From the NCBI RefSeq assembly GCF_003441595.1, contig NZ_CP031848.1:1736001-1800000 (forward strand): 64,000 nucleotides of DNA, written 5' to 3'. The notes below the pieces were generated by a model. That model did no database searches. It saw nothing but the letters and a program-made list of their open reading frames with translations, and was not told the origin of the DNA. The translations under genes and the position numbers were made by a program. This document shows positions 35,700 through 44,422 of the stretch, one piece after another. The DNA comes from Marinobacter sp. Arc7-DN-1. Its GTDB lineage: Bacteria > Pseudomonadota > Gammaproteobacteria > Pseudomonadales > Oleiphilaceae. Every line of letters starts with the position of its first letter. Positions within the stretch are counted from its first letter, which is position 1.

Positions 35700-36164
35700 T
35701 CAGTTGCAGCCTTCTTCACTCTTCCCGGGCTCGGCCTTCTCCAGCGACGGCAGAACCAGTACCGGACAGGGGGCATTCACCGAGACATACTCCACGGTCG
35801 CCCGACGCAGGGACCAGTGACCACAGCCGCCACGGGATACCAGTAACATCAGGTCGGCACAGAGCTGGCCCGCCAGGCCCACCAGTTTTTCGCCGGCATT
35901 TCCCGCCACCACATGCAGATGCGCGTCACGGTCCAGAGGCAGGTATTTGCGTGCAAGCAGATCCAGCACCTCCCGGACCTGCGCCTCTTTCTGCTCGGGC
36001 GCTTCTCCGGTGACGTGAGGAAAGAACCCGCCACCACCGGGATTATAGACGCTGGCCAGGTGCAGCTCACCATCCTCCGCCAGCAGGTCCATGGCGGCTT
36101 CCAGGGCACGCTTGCCCTCACCGTCGTCTTCCGGGTCAATGGCGATCAACAGTTTCCGGTACAT
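35700..36164 (-). CDS. Universal stress protein (UspA family)
   Basis: A 154-residue single-domain Usp. The N-terminal LLIAIDPEDDG and the C-terminal segment VSRGGCGHWSLRRATVEYVS follow the nucleotide-binding fold, but the GxxGxxxxxxxGS loop is altered to GGCGHWSLRRATVE. Its start lies 29 bases inside the BCCT transporter gene, so the two are translationally coupled; Usp proteins fused or coupled to transporters often regulate them. Confidence 0.85.
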   Translation of the reverse strand: MYRKLLIAIDPEDDGEGKRALEAAMDLLAEDGELHLASVYNPGGGGFFPHVTGEAPEQKEAQVREVLDLLARKYLPLDRDAHLHVVAGNAGEKLVGLAGQLCADLMLLVSRGGCGHWSLRRATVEYVSVNAPCPVLVLPSLEKAEPGKSEEGCN

Positions 36165-37755
36165 AGTCGTTCTCCTGTTTGGTTTCGGGGGTGGCTTCCA
36201 CTTCCGGGAAGGCCCGCCCCTTTACCAGTTCGTTCATGCTGTAGCCCCGGTAATCCGCACGCAGCGCCCTGAGCAGGGCCACCGCCATGAAGATCAGCAA
36301 AACACAGAAGGGCAAACCCAGGGAGGTGATCACATTCTGCAGGGCATCCAGCCCACCCGCCAGCAACAGGGTGGCGGCAATAACGCCCTGGGCCGCCGCC
36401 CAGAAGATGCGCTGGCGCACCAGGGAGGGCTGGTCTTCCCGACGGGTCAGCATGTCGATCACCAGGGAGGCGGAATCGGATGACGTGGTGAAGAAAATGA
36501 CGATGATGACCACACTCAGGGCCGATGCCACGTCTGCAAGAGGAAAAGCATCGAGAAAGGCGAAAATAGCCACGGAAGGGTCCTGCTGCACCTGCTCGGC
36601 CAGCGCGCTCTGGCCATTCATCTCCAACTGGATAGCAGATAACCCGAAGACTCCGAACCACACCAGCGTGAAGGCCGTGGGGGCAAACAAAACACCGGCG
36701 ACGAACTCACGGATGGTCCGGCCCCGGGAGATCCGGGCAATGAAGATACCGACGTAGGGCGCCCAGGAAATGGTCCAGGCCCAGTAGAACAGGGTCCACT
36801 GCCTCTGCCAGTCGGTTTCCCTGAACGTCTCGGTCCAGAAAGCCAGCCAGGGCAAGGCGTCGAAATAATTACCCACGCTCTGGACCATACCTTCGGCAAT
36901 AAACACGGTGGGCCCAACAGCAAGCACGAACGCAAGCAAGACCATGGCCAGCACGATGTTAAGCTGGGACAGCCGACGCACGCCCTTGTCCAGTCCCAGG
37001 GCCACAGAAGTCGCCGCAATGCTGGTAATGGTGGCGATCAGAATAACCTGGACCAAGCCGGTGGAGGGTGTACCAAACAGATAGTTCAGACCACTGTTCA
37101 GCTGCAGGGTCCCCAGCCCCAGAGAGGTTGCCACACCAAACAGGGTACCGAGCACAGCAATCACATCCACCGCCCAGCCCCATGGACCGAACGCCCGCTC
37201 CCCGAGGATGGGATAGAACAGGCTGCTGATGCGCATGGGCAGATTGTGGCGGTAGGCGAAGTAGCCGATCGCCAGTCCCGGCATCGCAAAAATGGTCCAG
37301 GTATGCAGGCCAAAGTGATACAGCGCGATGGTCATGGCATCGCTGGCGGCCCGCTCCGAGCCCGGTTGCACGCCGTCAAACGGGGGACTGGCAAAGTGGG
37401 ACACCGGCTCCGCGACGCCCCAGAACATAAGTATGGTGCCGATGCCAGCGGCAAACAGCATGGTAAACCAGGTCAGGTTGGAATAATCCGGGCGGCTGTC
37501 GTCTGCTCCCAGACGGATATTGCCGTAACGGCTGACCGCCAGGCCCAGCAGGAAGATCAGCAGGGCGCTGACAGAGAGAATATAGAACCAACCCAGGTTA
37601 CGGGCCACCCAGCCGGTGAGCAGCCCGAAACTTTCGGCAACGGCTTCATCAAACGGGACAGCCAGGGCAACAAAGAAGGCCGCTACCCCGGCGGAGGTGA
37701 AAAACACCCCTGGTATGGTCTGCAGTCCCAACCGGCGTTGCAGCCGTTCCAGCAT
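36136..37755 (-). CDS. BCCT-family betaine/choline/carnitine transporter
   Basis: A 539-residue membrane protein with twelve helices of the BCCT family (sodium- or proton-driven uptake of betaine-type compatible solutes). The signature region FYWAWTISWAPYVGIFIARISRGR is diagnostic, with the Trp-rich substrate box; MLFAAGIGTILMFWGVAEP is also family-typical. The cytoplasmic C-tail is short. It probably serves osmoprotection in salt water. It overlaps the downstream universal stress protein gene. Confidence 0.92.
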   Translation of the reverse strand: MLERLQRRLGLQTIPGVFFTSAGVAAFFVALAVPFDEAVAESFGLLTGWVARNLGWFYILSVSALLIFLLGLAVSRYGNIRLGADDSRPDYSNLTWFTMLFAAGIGTILMFWGVAEPVSHFASPPFDGVQPGSERAASDAMTIALYHFGLHTWTIFAMPGLAIGYFAYRHNLPMRISSLFYPILGERAFGPWGWAVDVIAVLGTLFGVATSLGLGTLQLNSGLNYLFGTPSTGLVQVILIATITSIAATSVALGLDKGVRRLSQLNIVLAMVLLAFVLAVGPTVFIAEGMVQSVGNYFDALPWLAFWTETFRETDWQRQWTLFYWAWTISWAPYVGIFIARISRGRTIREFVAGVLFAPTAFTLVWFGVFGLSAIQLEMNGQSALAEQVQQDPSVAIFAFLDAFPLADVASALSVVIIVIFFTTSSDSASLVIDMLTRREDQPSLVRQRIFWAAAQGVIAATLLLAGGLDALQNVITSLGLPFCVLLIFMAVALLRALRADYRGYSMNELVKGRAFPEVEATPETKQENDYVPETVDRH

Positions 37756-37862
37756 AAAGCCTCCGTTTCTTCGGGAAAGGATCCGCCAAAGGCCTTACGC
37801 TACCACACCCGCGAACCGATTGCGGGACAGGGATCAATTCCGCTTCAGCCTCCCCCGGGGAA

Positions 37863-37904
37863 CCTGTCCGGAAAGACTCCGGGACAGGGCCAGGCAAGAG
37901 CCTG
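37863..37904 (-). terminator. Two hairpins after cusA
   Basis: CCTGTCC...GGACAGG (37863-37888) and CAGGC-AAGA-GCCTG (37891-37904) lie about 20 bases after the cusA stop. No T-run follows, so they may terminate weakly or protect the 3' end. Confidence 0.35.
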
Positions 37905-37924
37905 AAAAGTAAACCGGCGACGGC

Positions 37925-40900
37925 TCACTCTGCAACGCCCGCGCGCTTCCAGAGGTAGTAACCAACCGGTATCACCAGCAGTGCCAGAATCACGGCACTG
38001 ATCATGCCTCCGACCATGGGCGCGGCAATCCGGCCCATGACTTCCGATCCGGTTCCACCGCCCATCATGACCGGTATGAGACCGCCGATGATGGCGGCCG
38101 CGGTCATCATTATCGGCCGCACCCTCATTCCGGCACCGTGAAGCACTGCATGGCGAAGGGTTTCCCGCCTTGGCTTCAGCCCGCTCTTTTCACAGGTTTC
38201 CAGCATCGACTCGTAGGACTGATTGAGATAGACCAGCATGATCACACCAATCTCCACGGCAACACCGGCCAGGGCGATGAAGCCGACGCCGACGGCAACC
38301 GAGAAATTGTAACCCAGCAGATACATCAGCCAGATGGCGCCAACCAACGCGAAAGGCAGGGTAGCCATGATGATACCCACTTCCGCAAAGCGCCCGAAGT
38401 TCAGGAACAGCAGGAGGACAATAACGACCAGTGTCACTGGAACCACCAGGCTCAGTTTCTGCTTGGCACGGAGCATGTACTCATACTGGCCAGACCAGTT
38501 GACGGAGTAACCGGCGGGCAGATCCAGCTCCTCCTTCACGGCGGCCTGCGCCTGCTGGACATAGGTGCCGATATCCACACCTTCGATATCCACATAGCTC
38601 CAGCCATTCAGGCGGGCGTTTTCACTCTTGATGGAGGGCGGCCCGTCCTCCACCCGGATATCGGCCACGTCGGCCAGCGCGATCCGCTGACCGGATTCAG
38701 TCACCACGGGAAGCTGCTTCAGTTTTTCGGGTGAGTCCCGGTAATCCTCCGGATAGCGGAGGTTAATCGGGAAGCGCTCAAGCCCCTCTATGGTCTGCGC
38801 CACGTTGATTCCGCCAATGGCCGAGGCCACAACCTGCTGAACATCATCGATATTCAGGCCATAGCGGGCGGCACGCTCCCGATCAATATCCACCTTGATG
38901 TAGCGCCCGCCGGCGACCCGCTCGGAATAGACAGAACTCGTGCCGGGAACCTTCTCCAGGATCTCCTCAAGGCGTTTGCCAATGCCCTGGATAACCGAGA
39001 GATCCGGGCCGGCCACCTTGATGCCCACGGGGGTCTTTATGCCCGTTGCCAGCATGTCGATGCGGGTTTTGATCGGCATGACCCAGGCATTGGTCACCCC
39101 CGGGAAGCGAATCAGCGAATTGAGCTCCTGCTTGAGCTTATCGGTGGTCATCCCGTCCCGCCACTGATCCTTGGGCTTGAGCTGGATAAAGGTCTCAATC
39201 ATTGTCAGCGGTGCCGGGTCGGTAGCGGTATCCGCCCGGCCCACCTTGCCAAACACGGTTTTCACTTCGGGCACCGTGGCAATCAGCTTGTCCGTCTGCT
39301 GCAGCAACCTCCTGGCCTCGGCAATCGAGATAGCCGGGTAGGTGGTAGGCATGTACATCAGGTCGCCCTCATCCAGGTTGGGAATGAATTCACTCCCGAT
39401 CTTGGTTGCCGGCCACAGGCCGACAACCAGAACCAGTACCGATGCCAGAACCGTTGACAGCGGAAACCGGAGCACCAGCTTCAGGGCCGGCATATAGGCG
39501 GCGACCAGCAGCCGGTTCAGCGGATTCTTGTGCTCCGGCAGCACCTTGCCACGAATGAAGTAACCCATGAGCACCGGGACCAGCGTCACTGCGAGAGCGG
39601 CACTGGCCGCCATGGCGTAGGTCTTGGTGAACGCCAGGGGCGCAAACATCCGCCCTTCCTGGGCTTCCAGGGCAAACACCGGCACAAAACTGACAGTGAT
39701 GATCAACAGCGAGAAAAACAGCGCCGGCCCGACCTCCGAGGCCGATCTGGCTACTATTTCCCATCGGTTCTCGGGCGTCAGCGGCGTCCTCTCCATATGC
39801 TTGTGCATGTTCTCGATTAACACGATGGCGCCGTCGATCATGGCACCGATGGCAATAGCGATCCCCCCGAGCGACATGATATTGGCATTGATACCCTGAA
39901 AGTACATGACGATAAAGGCGGTCAGGATGCCCACCGGCAGGCTGATAATTGCCACCAGCGACGAGCGGACGTGGAACAGGAAAACCATACACACCAGGGC
40001 CACCACCACAAATTCCTCGAGCAGCTTGAACCCGAGGTTATTGACCGCGCGCTCGATCAGGCCGGAACGGTCGTAAACCGTCACCACCTCAACACCTTCA
40101 GGCAGGCTCGACTGCAGCTCTTCCAGCTTGGCCTTCACACCATTAATGGTTTTCTGGGCATTTTCACCAAACCGCATTACCACAATGCCGCCAATGGTCT
40201 CCCCGTTGCCGTTGAGTTCCACAACGCCACGTCTCGCCTGCGGCCCGATCTCAACGCTTGCCACATCCTTCATCAGGACCGGCGTGCCATTTACGTCAAG
40301 ACCCAGTGGAATCGACAAGAGGTCTTCACGGGACTGGATATAGCCAGTCGAGCGGACAATGTATTCCGCCTCGGCCATCTCGATCACCGATGCACCGATT
40401 TCCTTGTTGCCCCGCTTGATGCTGTTCTGGATGTGGGACAGGGGGATACCGAATGCCCGGAGTTTTTCGGGATTCACCTTGACCTGGTACTGCTTGACCA
40501 TGCCGCCGACCGTGGACACTTCCGAGACACCGGGCACTGTCTGCAGCTCGTACTTCAGAAACCAGTTCTGCAGAGTGGTCAGTTGGCTCAGGTCGTTGTT
40601 CCCTGTCCGGTCAACCAGGGCATACAGGTAGACCCAGCCTACCCCGGTCGCGTCCGGACCCAACTGAGGCCGGGCCGATTCAGGCAGGCTGGGTATTACC
40701 TGGGAAAGGTATTCCAGCACCCGGGAGCGGGCCCAGTACATGTCCGTATCTTCATCAAAGATGATATAGACGTAGGAGTCGCCGAAGAACGAGTAGCCCC
40801 GGACCGTCACCGCACCGGGCACCGAGAGCATGGCCGTGGTCAGCGGATAGGTCACCTGATCTTCCACTACCTGCGGGGCCTGGCCGGGGTAGCTGGTTTT

Positions 40901-41047
40901 AACGATGACCTGGACATCCGAGAGATCCGGCAGTGCATCCACCGGCGTCTTCGACACCGAGTACAGCCCGAACCCGGTCAGCAATACGGCGGCAAGCAGT
41001 ACCAGAAAGCGGTTTTGGACAGACCAGTTAATGACCGACGCAATCAT
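37925..41047 (-). CDS. cusA: CusA-type Cu/Ag RND efflux pump
   Basis: A 1040-residue heavy-metal RND permease. The fourth helix reads GAMIDGAIVLIENMHKHME and the periplasmic segment RIDMLATGIKTPVGIKV carries the Met placed like one of the copper-binding methionines of CusA. It exports Cu(I)/Ag(I) using the proton gradient, in complex with CusB and CusC, encoded immediately upstream. GGAGG six bases before the ATG and a 4-base overlap with cusB show tight coupling. Confidence 0.92.
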   Translation of the reverse strand: MIASVINWSVQNRFLVLLAAVLLTGFGLYSVSKTPVDALPDLSDVQVIVKTSYPGQAPQVVEDQVTYPLTTAMLSVPGAVTVRGYSFFGDSYVYIIFDEDTDMYWARSRVLEYLSQVIPSLPESARPQLGPDATGVGWVYLYALVDRTGNNDLSQLTTLQNWFLKYELQTVPGVSEVSTVGGMVKQYQVKVNPEKLRAFGIPLSHIQNSIKRGNKEIGASVIEMAEAEYIVRSTGYIQSREDLLSIPLGLDVNGTPVLMKDVASVEIGPQARRGVVELNGNGETIGGIVVMRFGENAQKTINGVKAKLEELQSSLPEGVEVVTVYDRSGLIERAVNNLGFKLLEEFVVVALVCMVFLFHVRSSLVAIISLPVGILTAFIVMYFQGINANIMSLGGIAIAIGAMIDGAIVLIENMHKHMERTPLTPENRWEIVARSASEVGPALFFSLLIITVSFVPVFALEAQEGRMFAPLAFTKTYAMAASAALAVTLVPVLMGYFIRGKVLPEHKNPLNRLLVAAYMPALKLVLRFPLSTVLASVLVLVVGLWPATKIGSEFIPNLDEGDLMYMPTTYPAISIAEARRLLQQTDKLIATVPEVKTVFGKVGRADTATDPAPLTMIETFIQLKPKDQWRDGMTTDKLKQELNSLIRFPGVTNAWVMPIKTRIDMLATGIKTPVGIKVAGPDLSVIQGIGKRLEEILEKVPGTSSVYSERVAGGRYIKVDIDRERAARYGLNIDDVQQVVASAIGGINVAQTIEGLERFPINLRYPEDYRDSPEKLKQLPVVTESGQRIALADVADIRVEDGPPSIKSENARLNGWSYVDIEGVDIGTYVQQAQAAVKEELDLPAGYSVNWSGQYEYMLRAKQKLSLVVPVTLVVIVLLLFLNFGRFAEVGIIMATLPFALVGAIWLMYLLGYNFSVAVGVGFIALAGVAVEIGVIMLVYLNQSYESMLETCEKSGLKPRRETLRHAVLHGAGMRVRPIMMTAAAIIGGLIPVMMGGGTGSEVMGRIAAPMVGGMISAVILALLVIPVGYYLWKRAGVAE

Positions 41048-42480
41048 GAGGCGCCTCCGTCATGGTCCATCTTGCCATGGTCCATTTCGCTCTGGTCCAT
41101 TTCGCTCTGGTCCATTTCGCTCTGGTCCATTTCGCTCTGGTCCATTTCGCTTTGGTCCATTGCGCTCGGGTCCATCCCCTCATGATTCATGGCTTCAGGG
41201 CTGTCCTTGGCATCAGCCTTGCCCGCCTCCATGGTGTGCCCTGAATGGTTCATATCCGGGTCCATCGCCCCTGCGGACGGCGGCGACATCCGGCGGAAAT
41301 CCGATGTCTTGCTGGATTCAGAGTCAATCAGGAACTGCGCCGAGACCACCACTCTGTCGCCGGGAACGACGCCTTCCAGAATCTCGGCATACTTATCCCC
41401 TACCCGTCCGGTGGTAACGTTAACCGATTTGAAGGCACCTTCTTCCAGCGCCAGAACAACGCGGTCGCTCTGTCCGGTGCGGATAACGGATTCCCTGGGC
41501 ACCAGGGTGCGCCTTTCGCTCGGATCGCCCTGCATGTTAACGCTGGCGAACATGCCCGGCTGCAACATGCCATCGGTATTGTCAAAGCGCATCCTGACCT
41601 GTGCGGTCCGGGTCTCGAGATTGATTTCCGGATACACATAATCCACGCGCCCCATCCACCGGCGCCCGGGCATGTAGTCCAGGGTCATCTCTACCGGATC
41701 GCCGGTCCTGATGGCCCAGAGCTGGCTCTCAAACACCTCTCCGATCACCCAGACCTCGTCGAGTGAGCCGATGGACATGACCGGATCTCCGGGCCTGACG
41801 AAGGTACCCTCACGGACCCTCAGGACATCAATAACCCCGGAGGCCGGGGCATAGAAGGTTATGGTCCGCTGTACGTTACGGGTCTTCCTGAGTGTCCGGA
41901 TCAAACGGTCCGAGACATTCAGCGACGACAAGCGCTCCTCAGCCGCCCTGATCAGGCGCGGGTTTTTCCGGTCCAGTGCCAGGAGCAATTCCTCCTGGGC
42001 ATTCACCAGGGTGGGTGAGTAGAGGGTGTAAACAGGCTTGCCCTTCTCAACCGGGTCGCCCTCGGACTTTACATAAAGTTTCTCGATCCACCCTTCAACA
42101 CGGGGGTGCATGTGGTACAACTCGTCTTCGTTATACTGCACGTAGCCCACGGTAATAATATTGCTGGGCAACTGCCCCCTGATGGCCTCGTCCGTGCGAA
42201 CGCCCAGGTTATTGACAATGTTCGGCGCAACCCGGACGGTGCCTGGCGAGTCGTCAGCGCTCCCGCTGTCCTCGTAAACCGGAACCAGATCCATGCCCAT
42301 GGGCGACTTGCCCGGTTTGTCACTTCTGAAGCTGGCGTCCATGGGTGACACCCAGTACAAGGGTTTCTTTTCCGCGGACGCTGGTGCCGTTGCGGTTTCG
42401 GAGGCCAGCCAATAGGCCGCCCCGGCCCCGGCAATGCCACCAAGCAGTATAAAGCCCAGCGGGCGAACAAAATTAGCCAT
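41044..42480 (-). CDS. cusB: CusB-type adaptor with Met-rich repeat tail
   Basis: A 478-residue periplasmic adaptor. After an N-terminal anchor comes a heavy-metal-binding segment (YWVSPMDASFRSDKPGKSPM, the YHS-like YxCPMHP family with Cys lost), then lipoyl, hairpin and barrel domains. The last about 60 residues are unusual: Met/His-rich, ending in tandem MDQSE pentapeptides and MDHGKMDHDGG. Met motifs of this kind bind Cu(I) or Ag(I), so the tail may hand metal to CusA or CusC. It follows cusC by 5 bases. Confidence 0.92.
   Translation of the reverse strand: MANFVRPLGFILLGGIAGAGAAYWLASETATAPASAEKKPLYWVSPMDASFRSDKPGKSPMGMDLVPVYEDSGSADDSPGTVRVAPNIVNNLGVRTDEAIRGQLPSNIITVGYVQYNEDELYHMHPRVEGWIEKLYVKSEGDPVEKGKPVYTLYSPTLVNAQEELLLALDRKNPRLIRAAEERLSSLNVSDRLIRTLRKTRNVQRTITFYAPASGVIDVLRVREGTFVRPGDPVMSIGSLDEVWVIGEVFESQLWAIRTGDPVEMTLDYMPGRRWMGRVDYVYPEINLETRTAQVRMRFDNTDGMLQPGMFASVNMQGDPSERRTLVPRESVIRTGQSDRVVLALEEGAFKSVNVTTGRVGDKYAEILEGVVPGDRVVVSAQFLIDSESSKTSDFRRMSPPSAGAMDPDMNHSGHTMEAGKADAKDSPEAMNHEGMDPSAMDQSEMDQSEMDQSEMDQSEMDQSEMDHGKMDHDGGAS
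41081..41170. repeat. 15-bp tandem repeat coding for MDQSE units
   Basis: Six head-to-tail 15-bp units (TCCATTTCGCTCTGG on the plus strand): four identical, the fifth with one change, the sixth diverged. They code for the pentapeptide repeat at the CusB C-terminus. Near-perfect DNA identity suggests recent expansion and possible length variation between strains. Confidence 0.95.
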
Positions 42481-42485
42481 GATGG

Positions 42486-43805
42486 TCAGTCCTGATAGCG
42501 AGTCTGTGAAAGTGAAGGTACTTCGGAAGAGCCTGAGGTCAGGTAACGGAAACTGGCGAAGTTCCGGGCCCGCTCCGCGGTCATCCCGATCAGCTCAATC
42601 TTGGCGTTGAGATCGTCGATCCGCGCACGTACGGCTTCGGCGAAATCGCCGTCGTCGTTGTTATAGGCGGTCAGTGCGGCCTCGGCCTGCTCTTCCATTT
42701 GCGGCAGCAAGAACTGCTGGTATATCCCGATGCGGTCATCAAGTCGTTTAACCCGGGCAAGGGCTGAACGGGCCCTTGCCTGAATCACGCGAAGCTGCAA
42801 AACTCGCTCTGTCTTTTCTGCTTCGAGCCGGGCCGCTGAGGCGTTCAGCTTCCGGTCCTGGAGATTGCCGGTAAACAGCGGGAGATCAAAACCAATCCCC
42901 ACGGAGAAGAGATCCGCCCGGTCCTGCCCGCCGGGCACGCGATCCCGGTAGCCATATTGCGCAGAAACCGTCCATTCGGGCTTGTAAGCCTCGCGGGCAA
43001 GATCCACATCAATGGCCCGGGCCTTGATCTGCTGGTCCGTGGAACGGATCAGGGGGTGACGGATAAGGGTGCCCGCACTGGTTTCCGACCAGCCGTCCCG
43101 AAGCGCTGTCAGCAGTTCGGGGGGCACCGTTTCGGTTACCTCCAGCGAGGCATTTTTCGACCCGATCCACTCACCCAGAGCTTCCTGACTTGATTGCAGC
43201 TTCAGCCTCAGGTCGGTCAGCCGGTCATCCAGGCGCGTAAGCTCCAGGGTGCCCCGGACAACGTCCTGCTGCCGTGAGATCATGGTGGCGGTTATGTAAC
43301 CCGCCTCGGCTACGTCGGACAGCTGCTCGAAAAGATCCCTGTTATCCTCAATCAGACCGATGCTCTGTTGTGCCTCCCACACATCAAGCCAGAGGCGGGT
43401 CACCGTTTCCACCACCCTGGCGCGCCGGTTCTCCCTCTGAAAAGGTTGCTCCTGCGCCAGCTCTTCTTTCCTGTCCTGCGACAACTGCAGGCTGTCGCCG
43501 CGCGGAATCCGCTGCGAGATTCCGACCGTGGCCTGGGTCATCGCTTCCTGCCCGGTGTCGAACGTGTCCACGGGCAGATTCGCGGCGCCAAGTGACAGCC
43601 GAGGGTCGGGCAGGGCCCCCTCGGCAATGGACTCCTCCAGTAATGCTTGCTGTATCTGGGCACTCTGGCGAAGCCATGGATCGTATTCAATGGCGGCATC
43701 AATCACATTCGCCAGTTGAAGTCTGGGCTCCGCCCAACCGGGCAGGCTGGTCAAAACCAACGCCCCGAAGATGGCGGATCTGAAATAGCGAGCAGGAATA
43801 GCCAA
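42486..43805 (-). CDS. cusC: CusC/TolC-type outer membrane channel
   Basis: A 439-residue TolC-family outer membrane protein with two repeats of the efflux-channel fold and a signal peptide ending LPGWAEP. I propose the TTG at 43805 as start: GGAG lies about nine bases upstream and a proper signal sequence (IPARYFRSAIFGALVLTS) follows; the longer frame to 43862 would overlap the promoter -10. First gene of cusCBA. A 16-bp direct repeat box lies 60 bases upstream. Confidence 0.85.
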   Translation of the reverse strand: MAIPARYFRSAIFGALVLTSLPGWAEPRLQLANVIDAAIEYDPWLRQSAQIQQALLEESIAEGALPDPRLSLGAANLPVDTFDTGQEAMTQATVGISQRIPRGDSLQLSQDRKEELAQEQPFQRENRRARVVETVTRLWLDVWEAQQSIGLIEDNRDLFEQLSDVAEAGYITATMISRQQDVVRGTLELTRLDDRLTDLRLKLQSSQEALGEWIGSKNASLEVTETVPPELLTALRDGWSETSAGTLIRHPLIRSTDQQIKARAIDVDLAREAYKPEWTVSAQYGYRDRVPGGQDRADLFSVGIGFDLPLFTGNLQDRKLNASAARLEAEKTERVLQLRVIQARARSALARVKRLDDRIGIYQQFLLPQMEEQAEAALTAYNNDDGDFAEAVRARIDDLNAKIELIGMTAERARNFASFRYLTSGSSEVPSLSQTRYQD

Positions 43806-43864
43806 GGGTAGGTCTCCACAGAAGTCTGTTAATCTGTTCAGGTACGCGATGCTAAATCTCAAAC

Positions 43865-43880
43865 CTGAACTCTAACTGAA
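43865..43880 (-). promoter_or_regulatory. Direct-repeat operator upstream of cusCBA
   Basis: On the minus strand TTCAGTTAGAGTTCAG, i.e. TTCAG-N6-TTCAG with an 11-base period, followed after ten bases by TAGCAT as a -10 candidate. The same box occurs at 44239, 57997, 61389 and, on the other strand, 61424. Such direct repeats are typical of OmpR/PhoP-family response regulators. Confidence 0.75.
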
Positions 43881-44129
43881 CTTACCTGGGTTTTCAGGAT
43901 ATTTTGATCTGGCTCAATTTGTGTTTCATGTGATAAAAACCGAGAGAATCTTTGGTTTTTCATTAACTATCCAGAATCACTCCGAAAACTGATGCTTTAA
44001 AAAACTCATCAGACAGGATCGGCAATTATTTTCTGAATATAAAGCCTTTACCACCAGCCCAACAATGTGAAATACCTGAGGGTCTCAGTGGTATAGCACA
44101 TAAAGACGAGCAAGCACATTTCAGCGCAT

Positions 44130-44155
44130 AAAAAAGCCGCAGAGGCTTCTGCGGC
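44130..44155 (-). terminator. Rho-independent terminator
   Basis: GCCGCAGA-GGCT-TCTGCGGC (44136-44155) is a perfect 8-bp stem and is followed on the minus strand by six T (complement of 44135-44130). It ends either the putative sRNA or the ABC/outer-membrane operon that stops at 44423. Confidence 0.85.
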
Positions 44156-44214
44156 AAGGACAAACCTGAGATAACACAAAGGACAATCGTGTCAGGTACG
44201 ATGACTGCCCCATG
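44130..44214 (-). ncRNA. Putative small RNA in the cus/ABC intergenic region
   Basis: A direct-repeat box (44239-44254) and a -10 candidate TACTTT (44226-44221) are followed by about 85 bases ending in an intrinsic terminator. There is no convincing coding frame: one 30-codon frame from an ATG near 44213 runs through the terminator and has no ribosome site. A small stem ATCGT/ACGAT lies in the 5' half. The box is the one shared with the copper operons, so a copper-induced sRNA is inferred. Start and existence are predictions. Confidence 0.45.
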
Positions 44215-44238
44215 TACTGCAAAGTAAAACACAATACC

Positions 44239-44254
44239 CTGAAACAAACCTGAA
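44239..44254 (-). promoter_or_regulatory. Direct-repeat operator upstream of the putative sRNA
   Basis: On the minus strand TTCAGGTTTGTTTCAG, the TTCAG-N6-TTCAG box. No protein gene begins downstream on this strand; the next element is the terminator at 44130. Confidence 0.7.
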
Positions 44255-44422
44255 TTTCTGACACCTCTTAAAAAAAAGATGACCGTCGAGTGGCCTATAC
44301 ACTAAATAACTGCCCATTAAACCGCCACACGATTCATTTGCTGAAATGTACATATAAAGGAACGCCTGGGTAGAGTGATACTTCTTTGATTGTGGGCGCC
44401 AAAATACGACCAGACAGAATAT

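Noticed and set aside
41081..41170. Possible CRISPR-like array
   Set aside because: Contiguous 15-bp units without spacers inside the cusB reading frame; it is a coding tandem repeat.
39971..41185. 404-codon plus-strand frame opposite cusA/cusB
   Set aside because: Its C-terminal repeat (WSISLWS) is just the antisense reading of the MDQSE repeat.
44026..44247. 73-codon minus-strand frame between cusC and the ABC operon
   Set aside because: It overlaps the direct-repeat box at its start and reads through a clear terminator; no ribosome site.
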